64,000 bases of DNA from Phenylobacterium sp. LH3H17. Its GTDB lineage: Bacteria; Pseudomonadota; Alphaproteobacteria; Caulobacterales; Caulobacteraceae. The stretch covers positions 2,485,001-2,549,000 of the forward strand of contig NZ_CP101283.1 in NCBI RefSeq assembly GCF_024298925.1. Direction: 5' to 3'. Shown one piece after another: positions 7,817-16,466 of the stretch (its first letter is position 1; every line of letters starts with the position of its first letter). Below the pieces are notes generated by a model. The model saw only the letters and a program-made list of their open reading frames with translations, was not told the DNA's origin and ran no database searches. A program made the translations under genes and the position numbers.

Positions 7817-10800
7817 TTGCCCCTGAGTTTCGAGGATGAGGGGCGCAACGCGCCTGCGGTTGAACTCGCGCCTCAATCCAGCCCGCTCGACGCTGACAGG
7901 TTCGTCGAAAATCCGCTCGCCACGGCGCTATCCACGCCCAGCGACGGCATGTTCGCCTCCGAGTGGCACCTGAGGAACACCGGCCAGACCGGCGGGACGG
8001 CGGGCATCGACATCAACGTCACCCGCGTGTGGGACGACTATACCGGACAGGGCGTCTCGATCGGGGTCTATGACGACGGGCTCGATTACCGCCATCTCGA
8101 ACTCGACGGCAATTACGACGCCAGCAAGCAGCTGCTGGTCAATGGCGTGGTCAGTGACGCCCTGCCCGCCGGCTGGGGCGCCTCGAGCACCGGCGGCGAC
8201 GTCCACGGCACGGCGGTCGCCGGAATCATCGCCGCCGAGAACAACGGCGTGGGGGTCGTGGGGGTGGCCTACGACGCCGACCTCACCGGCGTGGCCGTCC
8301 TACGTTCGTCCGCGCCGACCGACATGCTGACCGCGATCAACGCCATGGAACGGTTCGACGTGGTCAACGCGAGCTGGAGTTATGTCGGCAGCTTCGTGGC
8401 CAACTATTCCAGCGGCACGACCTTCTGGAACACCTTCTCGGCCGGGGTGACCGAGGCCGCCGACCTGGGACGCGGGGGCCTGGGCACGATCGTGGTCAAG
8501 GCCGCCGGAAACGGACGCGCCCAGGGGGACGAAACCAACTACGACAACTTCACCAATGATCGACATGTGATCGCCGTCGGGGGCATCGACCACAAGGGCA
8601 TGGTCACCAGCACCAGCACGCCCGGCTCGTCGCTCCTCGTCACCGCGCCCAGCAGCAACGGATCGGTCTCCATCACCACCACCGACCTGTCCGGCGCAGG
8701 GGGGCAGACCGCGACGGACTACAGGACCGATTTCGCAGGCACCTCGGCGTCGACCCCCATGGTCAGCGGCGTGGTCGCGCTCCTGCTAGACGCCAATCCC
8801 GACCTGGGATGGCGCGACGTCCAGGAGATCCTCGTCCTCTCCGCCCGCCGGGTCGGCGGAGCCGGAGCGACGCCTTCCGGCTTCGAGGAATATCGCTGGG
8901 CGTACAATCACGCCGAGAATTGGAACGGCGGCGGGCTTCACTTCTCCAACGACTACGGCTTCGGGCTCGTTGACACCCTGGCGGCGATCCGAATGGCCGA
9001 GACCTGGGAAGCACGGAGTGTCTCGGCCAACGAAGTTTCCGCCGGCCGGTCGGCCAGTCCGAACGCCGCGATCCCCGACAAGAGCAACGAGACCGTGAGC
9101 TTTACCCTGAACCTGGGTGACACGGTCCGCATCGATCACGTCGAGCTCTATGTCGACATCACCCATCCGAACCGCGGGGACCTGAAGATCACCCTGACCT
9201 CTCCGGACGGAACCGTCAGCACGCTGCTGGATCGGCCGAAGAACGGCTCCGACACCACCGACAACCTGTCCTTCAAGCTCTCGAGCAACGCCTTCTGGGG
9301 CGAGACCAGCGGGGGCGACTGGGTGGTCACGGTCAGCGACGGCAAGAAGGGCGGCGCCGGGACGGTGAACGCCGTGACGCTGACGACCTTTGGCGACGCG
9401 TTGAGCGCCAACGACACCTACATCTACACGAACGAGTACGCGGCGGTGGCCGGCGACGCCGCGCGCGCGACCCTGACCGACGTCGACGGCGGAACCGACA
9501 CCCTGAACGCCGCGGCGGTGAGCTCCAACTCCGTCATCGACCTACGCCCGGGCGGGGTCAGCACGCTTGGCGGCAAGCCGCTGACCATCGCCGCCGGCGC
9601 TCTGATCGAGAACGCCCACGGCGGCGACGGCGGCGACACCATCGCCGGTAATGCCGCGGCGAACACGCTTGCCGGCCATCGCGGCGACGACAGGCTGAGC
9701 GGCGGCGCGGGCGACGACATCCTCGACGGAGGTGACGGCCAGGACATCGCAGTCTTCGCGGGCCCGCGCGCCAACTACGGCTGGACGGTCGATGGCTCAG
9801 GCGGCTTCATCATCGTCGACAACCTCACCGGCGAGGGGAGCGATCGCCTGGTCGGCGTCGAGATCCTGCAGTTCTCCGACGTCCAGATCCTGCTTTCGAC
9901 CGGCGAGGTCACCACCCCTCCCCCAGCGCCGCCGCCTGGCCCGACCCAGCCGACGCTCACCGGAACCACCGGCGCCGACAGCCTGTCAGGCGGGGCCGAC
10001 AATGAGATCCTCCAGGGTCTGGAAGGCGCCGACAGCCTCAACGGCGGCGGCGGTTCCGACCGGCTCGAGGGCGGCGCCGGCTCCGATCGCCTCGACGGCG
10101 GGCTCGGCGCGGACACCCTGGTCGGCGGCTCCGGCGACGATAGCCACTATGTCGACAACACCGGCGACACGGTCGTCGAACTGGCCGGCGAGGGCGCCGA
10201 CCGCGTGTACAGTTCGCTCTCGTCCTACACGTTAGGCGACAATCTCGAGAACCTGACCTTGTTGGGGAGCGGCGGGCCCAGCGGCATGGGCAATGCGCTG
10301 AACAATCAGATCGTCGGCAACTCGGGCGCCAATCAGCTCTCCGGCGCAGACGGCAATGACGTCATCGATGCGGGCGCGGGCGCCGACACCCTGCAGGGCG
10401 GCGCCGGCGGCGATGCGCTCTACGGGCGCGGCGGCTCCGATGTGATCGACGGCGGAGACGGCAATGATACGCTGGTCGGCAGCACCGGGGCCGACCTCAT
10501 GACCGGCGGCGGCGGGGCGGACATCTTCGACTTCGACACCGCTGCGGACAGCGCCGCGACTGCCCCCGACCAGATCCTCGACTTCATGCAGGGGTTCGAC
10601 AAGATCGACCTCGCCACGATCGACGCCCAGGCGGGGTCGACGACCAACGAGGCCTTCCGCCTTATCGGCCAGGCGGCATTCTCCGGCGGGCTCGGCGAGC
10701 TGCGTTATCAGATCTATGATCTGGCGGGCACGGCCGACGATCGCACCGTCGTCCAGGGCGACGTGAATGGCGATGGCGTCGCCGACTTCGAGATCACGCT

Positions 10801-10846
10801 GACGGGACGGCTGGTGGCACTGCAAGCGAGCGACTTCTCACTCTGA
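7817..10846 (+). CDS. Kexin-like S8 peptidase with P domain and RTX repeats
   Basis: A 1,009-residue secreted subtilase. The catalytic residues are visible: Asp86 in VYDDGLDY, His130 in DVHGTAVAG, oxyanion Asn232 in KAAGNG and Ser310 in AGTSASTP. The DDGLD form and a following P/homo-B domain (about 420-526, with DITHPNRGDLKITL and GDWVVTVSD) place it with proprotein convertase-like enzymes. A Pro-rich linker and three blocks of GGxGxDxLxGG RTX nonapeptides follow (about 600-645, 715-775, 835-902), then a C-terminal RTX-type secretion region (DFMQGFDKIDLATIDA). There is no signal peptide, consistent with type I secretion, but no ABC exporter lies nearby. A TTG start is assumed because no better ATG precedes the conserved N-terminus. 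It may process the upstream giant protein (inference). Confidence 0.88.
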   Translation: MPLSFEDEGRNAPAVELAPQSSPLDADRFVENPLATALSTPSDGMFASEWHLRNTGQTGGTAGIDINVTRVWDDYTGQGVSIGVYDDGLDYRHLELDGNYDASKQLLVNGVVSDALPAGWGASSTGGDVHGTAVAGIIAAENNGVGVVGVAYDADLTGVAVLRSSAPTDMLTAINAMERFDVVNASWSYVGSFVANYSSGTTFWNTFSAGVTEAADLGRGGLGTIVVKAAGNGRAQGDETNYDNFTNDRHVIAVGGIDHKGMVTSTSTPGSSLLVTAPSSNGSVSITTTDLSGAGGQTATDYRTDFAGTSASTPMVSGVVALLLDANPDLGWRDVQEILVLSARRVGGAGATPSGFEEYRWAYNHAENWNGGGLHFSNDYGFGLVDTLAAIRMAETWEARSVSANEVSAGRSASPNAAIPDKSNETVSFTLNLGDTVRIDHVELYVDITHPNRGDLKITLTSPDGTVSTLLDRPKNGSDTTDNLSFKLSSNAFWGETSGGDWVVTVSDGKKGGAGTVNAVTLTTFGDALSANDTYIYTNEYAAVAGDAARATLTDVDGGTDTLNAAAVSSNSVIDLRPGGVSTLGGKPLTIAAGALIENAHGGDGGDTIAGNAAANTLAGHRGDDRLSGGAGDDILDGGDGQDIAVFAGPRANYGWTVDGSGGFIIVDNLTGEGSDRLVGVEILQFSDVQILLSTGEVTTPPPAPPPGPTQPTLTGTTGADSLSGGADNEILQGLEGADSLNGGGGSDRLEGGAGSDRLDGGLGADTLVGGSGDDSHYVDNTGDTVVELAGEGADRVYSSLSSYTLGDNLENLTLLGSGGPSGMGNALNNQIVGNSGANQLSGADGNDVIDAGAGADTLQGGAGGDALYGRGGSDVIDGGDGNDTLVGSTGADLMTGGGGADIFDFDTAADSAATAPDQILDFMQGFDKIDLATIDAQAGSTTNEAFRLIGQAAFSGGLGELRYQIYDLAGTADDRTVVQGDVNGDGVADFEITLTGRLVALQASDFSL

Positions 10847-11561
10847 CGTCGAAGCCCTGAGCGCGCTTCACGCCAGTTTCAGCTGATATCGAAGAATGGC
10901 GGCCGTTTGTCCCTTTCCAGACCTTGGCTCTCGGCCGGACTGCGGACGTCTATCCGTCTCCTGATCGATGTGCCGGGACCGAGCAGGCGGGGAAGCCGCG
11001 CTCCTTCAGAGCCCATCCTCTCCCGCGATCACCACCTAAAATTATAGAGCCGACGGTCTCGTAGGATGAACGCTGCCGGTTCCCTTCAGGAATCCCGCCT
11101 CCACCTCAGATGCTAGAGGGGCCTCGCCTCAATGGGCTCGCTCGGTGAGTTCCAGCGCGAGAGGCCTACGCCCCCGCACCGCACGGCGTTCAATTTCAGC
11201 AATTGTCAGTTTGGCGCTCATTGGCGATGGCACGCCCAAATGGGTCCGGCGACGTCCTTCAGGAGGGCGTGGCGCAGTCGCGGGCGCTCGCAGCCGCCTG
11301 GATCATCCGATCCCGGGTCTGTCGCGTGGCGCCCGCTTCAGCCGCTCCCGTGAAGCAGGCCGCCTGATCCGCCGCCATGATCGGCTGGACCGACCTACGC
11401 CTGATGGTCGTGAAGGGCGGCTAAGACTGTTCCCGGCCCTTTTCGCAGGTTGGGCCGTGCGCGAATATTGCGGTGGGCAAGTTCAGGTTCTACGGTCTTC
11501 GCGTAACAGCGTTCCCGCAACGGCGCGCGACAGGCGCGACACCCACCGCAGGAGTCTCAGC
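10847..11561. other. Long intergenic region without a clear gene
   Basis: Seven hundred bases with no convincing coding sequence. An open frame running in phase into the VOC gene from 11145 has Arg/Ser-rich, unconserved residues and is treated as non-coding. The segment includes one copy of a 33-base element (10914-10946) repeated imperfectly at 12250-12282. Confidence 0.5.
10914..10946. repeat. 33-base dispersed element, copy 1
   Basis: Begins TTTCCAGACC and ends GCGGA. It matches 28 of 33 bases with the copy at 12250-12282. Both lie in gene-poor DNA flanking the VOC gene. The function is unknown; it is probably a remnant of an intergenic repeat family. Confidence 0.45.
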
Positions 11562-12140
11562 TTGACCCGGATACCGATCAAGTTCGCTCACGTCGTCTAT
11601 CGAACCCGCCGCTTCGAAGAGGTGATCGGATGGTATGAGACGGTGTTCGGCGCCAGGGTGCAGCATCAGAACCCCGCCATGGCGTTCCTAACCTGTGACG
11701 ACGAGCATCACAGGTTCGCCTTCCTCAACCTGGCGGTGGTCGATCCAAATGGAACGCCGGAGACAGACAGACGCGGCGCAGTGGGTGTCGACCACGTCGC
11801 GTACACCAACGCCTCGGTTCGCGAGCTGCTGGAGAACTACGCCGAACTGAAGGGAAAGGGTATTACTCCGTACTGGTGCGTACACCACGGGCTCACGGCG
11901 TCGTTGTACTATGCCGATCCCGACGGCAACCAGATGGAGTTCCAGGTCGACGCGTTCGCCGACGCCGGCTGCAACGCCTTCATCCGGGGCGATCAGATGG
12001 CTCTAAATCCGGTGGGGGTGGAGTTCGATCCAGAGGACTGGCTCGCCCGTCTGCGCGCCGGCGTGCCCGAGTCAGACCTGCTCGTGCGCAAGGTTCACGA
12101 ACCTGTTTCGCCGATCCGAGGCTTCGCAGCTTTTGTTTGA
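11562..12140 (+). CDS. VOC superfamily (glyoxalase/dioxygenase-like) protein
   Basis: A 192-residue cytoplasmic protein with a two-module vicinal-oxygen-chelate fold. It shows KFAHVVYRTRRFEEVIGWYETVFGA at the start, VDHVAYTN in the middle and YYADPDGNQMEFQVD near residue 125, with candidate metal ligands His, His and Glu. The layout resembles extradiol (catechol or biphenyl-diol) dioxygenase relatives. The C-terminal tail (MALNPVGVEFDPEDWLARL) is typical of these stand-alone VOC proteins. The TTG start is chosen because CAGGAG lies 7 bases upstream and the next residues begin the conserved first strand; the frame is open much further upstream but without coding character. The substrate is not predictable, and the gene stands alone. 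Confidence 0.8.
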   Translation: MTRIPIKFAHVVYRTRRFEEVIGWYETVFGARVQHQNPAMAFLTCDDEHHRFAFLNLAVVDPNGTPETDRRGAVGVDHVAYTNASVRELLENYAELKGKGITPYWCVHHGLTASLYYADPDGNQMEFQVDAFADAGCNAFIRGDQMALNPVGVEFDPEDWLARLRAGVPESDLLVRKVHEPVSPIRGFAAFV

Positions 12141-12249
12141 GGCCCGCCGGTCAGGGCTGAGGAGCGCTGAAGTCGGTCGACGATGAGGTCCGCCTTCCAT
12201 CGTCAGCGGCCGCTCGACACGCCTAGGGCTGAAGGTCCGCGGTGCGCCA

Positions 12250-12282
12250 TTTCCAGACCTCGGCCCTAGGCCGGAAAGCGGA
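12250..12282. repeat. 33-base dispersed element, copy 2
   Basis: The second copy of the TTTCCAGACC...GCGGA element, with five mismatches to 10914-10946. It lies 110 bases after the VOC gene stop. Confidence 0.45.
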
Positions 12283-12491
12283 CTCCGCATGACATGCGCG
12301 TGCGCGAAGATCGCCCTCGAGCGGTCGCGACGTTTGCGAGCATTTTGTTTCGCGAGCGACAACATGGTCACTTTGGAGCTCAAGCCAAACCGTCGAGCAG
12401 CGCCGAGCGGACTCACGCGCATTGCGAGGATTCTGGGCCGAAGAAAGGGCGCACCGAGACTTCTGTTTCGATATTCCCCCCTCCCGAAAAG

Positions 12492-12513
12492 CCCCGGCCG
12501 CGGCCGGCCGGGG
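12492..12513. other. GC-rich hairpin
   Basis: CCCCGGCCG (12492-12500) and CGGCCGGGG (12505-12513) form a perfect 9-bp stem with a 4-base loop. AGTCTTG follows, so it could be a weak terminator on the + strand, but the T-tract is poor. Confidence 0.35.
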
Positions 12514-12743
12514 AGTCTTGCGGGGAGAAGGCGCTGAGCAAGGCAACGCCTGGATAGCAGATGGGGTCGCAAGGCCCCCCTCGAGACTACCGCCTCGTGA
12601 CAATGCAAAGCGCCGGCGGACGCCTCGGCGAAGCTGGCGGTGTGCGGAAAAGTGAGCGGCAACCTGAATGGACTGAAGTCAATGTGATCTCGGTCAATGC
12701 TGCGCCAGGGGCGGAGCAGCATCGTTGTAAACGGAGGTGGCGC

Positions 12744-13172
12744 ATGACCCGGACAGATGACGCCAACTTTGTGGTGGAAGGTGATGATCTCGTGCTCGCC
12801 CGTCCGGTTTTCGAAGCTGACGCCGCCAGCTTCGACACGGGCCCGCATCAAGTGGCGATCGACCGCGATCCAAGCCTGCGCCTTCCACGCCACGTGATGA
12901 AGCACTTCCAGATCGTAGCGGGCGAGGGCGCCGACAACGCCCAAAGGCACGCCATCCCCAACCCCATCGAAGGCCGCGTCTGGTGTCGCCTGAACTATGA
13001 TCGCGGCCGCCTAAGGCAGACGATCAACGCCATCGGCATGGCAGACTTCGCAGAGTACGACGCCGGCGGCCTGGCGCGGATCTTCGAGGCGGTGCGGGCT
13101 CTCAATGCCTATATGCACAAGGGCGCCGCACCCCTCAGCGGCACCCTTGTCTCAGTCATCTGCGCGAAATGA
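12744..13172 (+). CDS. Hypothetical protein coupled to potassium channel
   Basis: A 142-residue soluble protein with no signal peptide or membrane helix. I do not recognise the family. The start is set at the ATG with GGAGGT five bases upstream; the frame is open further upstream without coding character. The N-terminal half is rich in short strands (DDANFVVEGDDLVLARPVFEAD). The C-terminal half is helical (YDAGGLARIFEAVRALNAYMHKG). Its stop overlaps the start of the potassium channel gene (ATGA, 13169-13172), so the two are translationally coupled and the product may act with the channel. That partnership is inference from arrangement only. Confidence 0.7.
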   Translation: MTRTDDANFVVEGDDLVLARPVFEADAASFDTGPHQVAIDRDPSLRLPRHVMKHFQIVAGEGADNAQRHAIPNPIEGRVWCRLNYDRGRLRQTINAIGMADFAEYDAGGLARIFEAVRALNAYMHKGAAPLSGTLVSVICAK

Positions 13173-13609
13173 GCCTGGTATGGCAACTGTTCGCCTCGAC
13201 CCTGCTCGTAGCCTTCACCGCGCTCCTGCACCTTGCCGGCCTAGCGGGTCTGATCGCTCTCCTTCAGGCCCATGGAAAGCGCGTGAGAACGCCGCATGTG
13301 CGACTCAATCAGGCGCTTCTCGTCCTTATCGCGGTGTTTGCGTTAATCGCTCTCCACGGCATTGAAATCTGGCTCTATGCAGCCGTCTACACACTCGTGG
13401 GCGAGTTCCCAGCCTTCGAGGACGCGCTCTACTTCTCGACCTCGACCTACGCGACGATCGGCTATGGCGATCTCGTGCTGTCTCCCGCCTGGCGCATCGT
13501 CGGCGCAATAGAGGGCGTCAACGGCATCATTCTGCTCGGATGGTCGACCGCCTTCTTTGTTTCAATCGTTGGCCGATTGGCGGAGCTCGAACGCAACGAC
13601 CCGCCCTAA
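13169..13609 (+). CDS. Two-TM potassium channel (Ion_trans_2)
   Basis: A 146-residue inner-membrane protein with three hydrophobic helices: about residues 8-33, 48-75 and 112-138. The re-entrant pore loop carries the canonical K+ selectivity filter TIGYGD at residues 96-101 within the segment YFSTSTYATIGYGDLV. There is no RCK (TrkA-N) or cyclic-nucleotide domain, so gating input must come from the membrane or from a partner. Expected to assemble as a tetramer. Its start overlaps the stop of the unknown upstream gene. The following 485 bases hold no gene. Confidence 0.88.
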   Translation: MSLVWQLFASTLLVAFTALLHLAGLAGLIALLQAHGKRVRTPHVRLNQALLVLIAVFALIALHGIEIWLYAAVYTLVGEFPAFEDALYFSTSTYATIGYGDLVLSPAWRIVGAIEGVNGIILLGWSTAFFVSIVGRLAELERNDPP

Positions 13610-14094
13610 GACATGCGTGGTTGGCCAGGCCCTTAATGCTGAGGGGCATTGAGCGCCCGGCGCCCCCTCGACTGCCCTCCACTAGTCGAGAAGAGGTCTG
13701 CTTGACCTCGCCGCACCGGCCAGCTCGTATCCGATCGCGATCACAGCAGCGTTCCTCGCGCGTCGCGCTAGCCGCCATCTGCTCCAGCGACGTGGCGCTG
13801 AATATCGCCCGCTTGCCGCCTATCAGGACCTGCAGTCAACTCGCTAGATAGACCGAAAGGCCCTCACGCGGCGCCAGTTCGAGCCCGGGTCGGCGCAGGC
13901 GAAAGCCGCGTTGAGTTACGCCACAAGTTCCTCGCGGGTATAGCCCTCCTGGCCCCCAGCGCTTGCGGCCGAGGCTCGGGCCCGACGCGACGGTCGCCGC
14001 GGCAGTCAAGCCCCGGCCGCGACCGTGGCCCGCGATCAGCAGATCATATCCCCCGACAGGCTGACCGCGCCGCGCCGCGCCCGGGGCGCGTCAG
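13610..14094. other. Intergenic region with no supported gene
   Basis: This stretch lies between the potassium channel gene and the oppositely oriented PqaA-type gene. Short frames on the minus strand (for example EGYTREELVA followed by a stop) look coding for a few residues but are broken, so a gene remnant is possible. Nothing can be named. The left-pointing PqaA gene must end its transcript here, yet the only hairpin seen (GCGCCCCGGGCGC near 14080) lacks a T-tract. Confidence 0.4.
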
Positions 14095-15510
14095 CTAGGA
14101 CGGCGGGGCGGTAATGGGTTTGGCGTCCTTCCAGCGGTAGGGGAGCACGTCCGGGGTCACCTGCACTTCGGTGGTGAACTTGAACGGGTACTTGGTCGCG
14201 CTCGCATAGACGAGCTCAACAAAATAGGCGGTGAAGCCGGACTTCGGCCGCGGCGCGCGCCCCACGAAGCTGCCGTCCTTCTGGATCTGCAGGCGGGTGG
14301 CGGTGAAGGCGCTGCCGATGCTGTCGACGCGGAAGTCGCGGGCCTTCGGATTGGTCCCTTGCCAGAGGTAGACCTCCATCGGCTTGACGGCCGAGCGCAC
14401 CACGATCGCGCCGTCCTTGCGCACGCTCCAACGGTAGCTGGGGATCGGCCGATTGCGGATCACCGCGTCATGGAAGGCGGTGATGCTCTCCATGATGTCG
14501 GTGCCCGAGGTGGAGTGCTTGGAGTTGGGGATCATCCGCAGCCGCTTGGGCTCGGCGACCTTGTAGTAGCCGAAGCGGGTGTTGTCGGGCGGGAAGTACT
14601 CGTCGCCTACGGCGTTGATGACAAACTTCGGGATCCGCATCTGGGGGCGGTCCTGATAGTTGATCGGGTCCTCGATGAGGTTGACCCCTTCAAGCCCCGG
14701 CTTACCGATCATGTCAGGGATCAGCCGGTAATGGACATAGTCATCCAGGGCCGGCGAGAAGTAGCCCATGGTCCGCCAGTGGTGGATGGTGGTGGCCTCG
14801 ACATTCAGCACATTTATGACGATCGGCACGATGCCGACCACGCGGCGGTCCACAGCGCCCAACAACCAGGTGGTCCAGCCGCGCTTGGAGCCGCCGGCCA
14901 CCACGAAGCCGTTGACCTTCATCCGGCCGCCGGCGTCGCTCGCTAGGTACTGCTGGACAGCCGTCATCGCTTGAACGCCACTCTTCACCATCGGCAGGCG
15001 GAGCAGCTGTTTCGGATCGCGCGCCTTGGCGTAGCGCGCCTGAAGGTAGGCGATGATCTCGTCCTCGACGTGATCCTTGGGCTCGTCGGAGAAACGCAGG
15101 GGCTGGTTGGGCACGTCATCCAACTGGACGACCACCGAGCTGGTTTCCAGGGCCAGCCTGGCGAAGCGCTCGACGGCCTGGGTCGGCGCCGGATCGCCCT
15201 TGTCGCCCCCGGTGATGTAGAGAAAGCCCTTGTCGCTGGTGACCTTGTCGGGGACGATCACCGTCACCCAGTGCTTCCAGAGGTCCTGGCCAGGCAGCAT
15301 GGTGTCTGTGGTCCAGCTCTGCGAGGTCATCTCCAGGACCGTACCGTGGTAGCCTGGGCCCGAGATCGGCCCGACCACCTTCCAGCCGAAGCTAACCTCG
15401 TGCTTGGCGACATAGGCCTCCAGCGCATTGGGACCCTTGGCGACCGCAGCTGGCGCCGCGGCCAACACGGCCGCGGCGATGACGCCACCCAGCAGCTTGA
15501 AGAATTTCAT
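14095..15510 (-). CDS. PhoPQ-activated pathogenicity-related protein (PqaA type)
   Basis: A 471-residue exported protein with a signal peptide (MKFFKLLGGVIAAAVLAAAPAA, cleaved near residue 24). It has an alpha/beta-hydrolase layout as in the PhoPQ-activated pathogenicity-related family: GFLYITGGDKG, then VVVQLDDVPNQPL. The nucleophile elbow is VVAGGSKRGW (Ser208), followed by INAVGDEYFPPDN (Asp303) and NSKHSTSGTD (His332), together a candidate triad. A beta-rich C-terminal domain follows. Family function is poorly defined; Salmonella PqaA was found by PhoPQ regulation, and a periplasmic or outer-surface hydrolase is plausible. There is no sign of PhoPQ genes nearby. Two hairpins lie upstream at 15583 and 15657. 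Confidence 0.85.
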   Translation of the reverse strand: MKFFKLLGGVIAAAVLAAAPAAVAKGPNALEAYVAKHEVSFGWKVVGPISGPGYHGTVLEMTSQSWTTDTMLPGQDLWKHWVTVIVPDKVTSDKGFLYITGGDKGDPAPTQAVERFARLALETSSVVVQLDDVPNQPLRFSDEPKDHVEDEIIAYLQARYAKARDPKQLLRLPMVKSGVQAMTAVQQYLASDAGGRMKVNGFVVAGGSKRGWTTWLLGAVDRRVVGIVPIVINVLNVEATTIHHWRTMGYFSPALDDYVHYRLIPDMIGKPGLEGVNLIEDPINYQDRPQMRIPKFVINAVGDEYFPPDNTRFGYYKVAEPKRLRMIPNSKHSTSGTDIMESITAFHDAVIRNRPIPSYRWSVRKDGAIVVRSAVKPMEVYLWQGTNPKARDFRVDSIGSAFTATRLQIQKDGSFVGRAPRPKSGFTAYFVELVYASATKYPFKFTTEVQVTPDVLPYRWKDAKPITAPPS

Positions 15511-15582
15511 TCAGGAGCTCCCTTGGACCTTTCAGCCGTCCTGTGCGGAACACTGTCACATGCGGGCGGGTGGTGTCCGGAT

Positions 15583-15601
15583 CCAAACCGCTCAGGTTTG
15601 G
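15583..15601. promoter_or_regulatory. Inverted repeat upstream of PqaA-type gene
   Basis: CCAAACC (15583-15589) and GGTTTGG (15595-15601) flank a 5-base spacer, 73 bases upstream of the PqaA-type start codon. The size and spacing suit an operator for a dimeric regulator. No consensus is recognised. Confidence 0.4.
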
Positions 15602-15656
15602 TCGCATCTCGAGCGCTGAAAATCCCCGAATTGGACCGTGTGAAAACCGGAAAACT

Positions 15657-15675
15657 CCGGGACTGGAAGTCCCGG
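15657..15675. other. Hairpin between PqaA-type and Cys-motif genes
   Basis: CCGGGACT (15657-15664) and AGTCCCGG (15668-15675) form a perfect 8-bp stem with a GGA loop. A further TAGTCCCGGA follows on the right. It may end transcription of the minus-strand gene at 15716-16270, but no T-tract is present. Confidence 0.4.
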
Positions 15676-15715
15676 AATAGTCCCGGACAATGCTCCAGGT
15701 CTGTTCAGGGACAAC

Positions 15716-16270
15716 CTACTGCGCCATGACGCCGAGGATCTGAAGGAAGCCGACCACAGGAACGCTCTTCGCGTTCACCCCCGGTGGGCGCGCCTCCACC
15801 CAGAGCGGGACTACGATCCAGGCATGTGGAAAGCGCGTTAGCGTGCGCTCAGTCATGCCACCGAGATGAGGGCATCGGGTCAATGCGGCCTCAGCGCAGG
15901 CCAGGTGGAGCGGTGCGATGGTCCCACAGTCCAGCAGGGTCTGGGCGTCAGCCATGGTGGCCGGCAGGGCGTATCCAAGCCCGCGGGCCCGAAGGACGCG
16001 AGCCTTGACCGGGCGCGCGGTCTGACTCCATCGGTCGTCGTCCGGCGTGGGCAGACCACACATGGGGCAGAGCATTTCGCGCACGGTGCGTCGCTGCCGG
16101 AAGAGATGGTTGCGTGCGTAGAGGGGTCGGCCTGTTCCGGCTGTCTCCCGCTGGCCAATTGCGAGTTCGCCATCGACGCTGGGGCATCGGGAGACGCCCG
16201 TATGCGACTCCTCCGACCAACTCGTCACCCAGGGCACGTCACGTCCGACAACAAGGTCTTGGATTTTCAT
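15716..16270 (-). CDS. Hypothetical protein with paired Cys/His motifs
   Basis: A 184-residue cytoplasmic protein. Central residues hold CPMCG (C68, C71), then C115, HLAC (H122, C125) and CPH (C133, H135), spacing that would suit one or two bound zinc ions. The pattern LCPMCGLP...LHLAC...RCPHL resembles small conserved hypothetical proteins seen in actinobacteria and in phage or prophage contexts; that comparison is from memory. No catalytic motif is recognised. Codon usage is somewhat less GC-biased than in neighbouring housekeeping genes. It stands alone within accessory DNA. Function unknown. Confidence 0.6.
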   Translation of the reverse strand: MKIQDLVVGRDVPWVTSWSEESHTGVSRCPSVDGELAIGQRETAGTGRPLYARNHLFRQRRTVREMLCPMCGLPTPDDDRWSQTARPVKARVLRARGLGYALPATMADAQTLLDCGTIAPLHLACAEAALTRCPHLGGMTERTLTRFPHAWIVVPLWVEARPPGVNAKSVPVVGFLQILGVMAQ

Positions 16271-16466
16271 GGCGGAAGCCTACCTGCCCGGCGTCTGGGA
16301 ACAAGTATGCTCTCCGAGACCGACGGCGCCACAGAGCAGTCGTTCTCACCTTCGGCTCTGAGTCAGGAGTGCCGGTTCGCGGGATCGCTCCGCCGGTTGC
16401 CGCGAAGCGGACCTTCCCAGCTTCGGCTAAGAGCCCGAAGCCGCCGCTCAATGGCGGCCGGAACAT

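Larger units (their letters stand above)
12141..12743. other. Gene-poor stretch with a GC hairpin
   Basis: Six hundred bases without a supported gene. Open frames in both strands here have erratic composition. The segment contains the second 33-base element and a 9-bp GC hairpin at 12492-12513. The last part must contain the promoter for the 12744 gene. Confidence 0.5.

Noticed and set aside
9600..10540. RTX nonapeptides as evidence of a pore-forming toxin
   Set aside because: The N-terminal two thirds is a complete subtilase with P domain; the RTX part is best explained as Ca-dependent folding and secretion.
11145..11561. N-terminal extension of the VOC protein
   Set aside because: In frame but Arg/Ser-rich, unconserved and without a ribosome-binding site; the TTG at 11562 has CAGGAG at the right distance.
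12072..12950. A 292-codon minus-strand frame
   Set aside because: Overlaps two supported genes and intergenic DNA; its residues are erratic and cysteine/arginine-rich with no domain.
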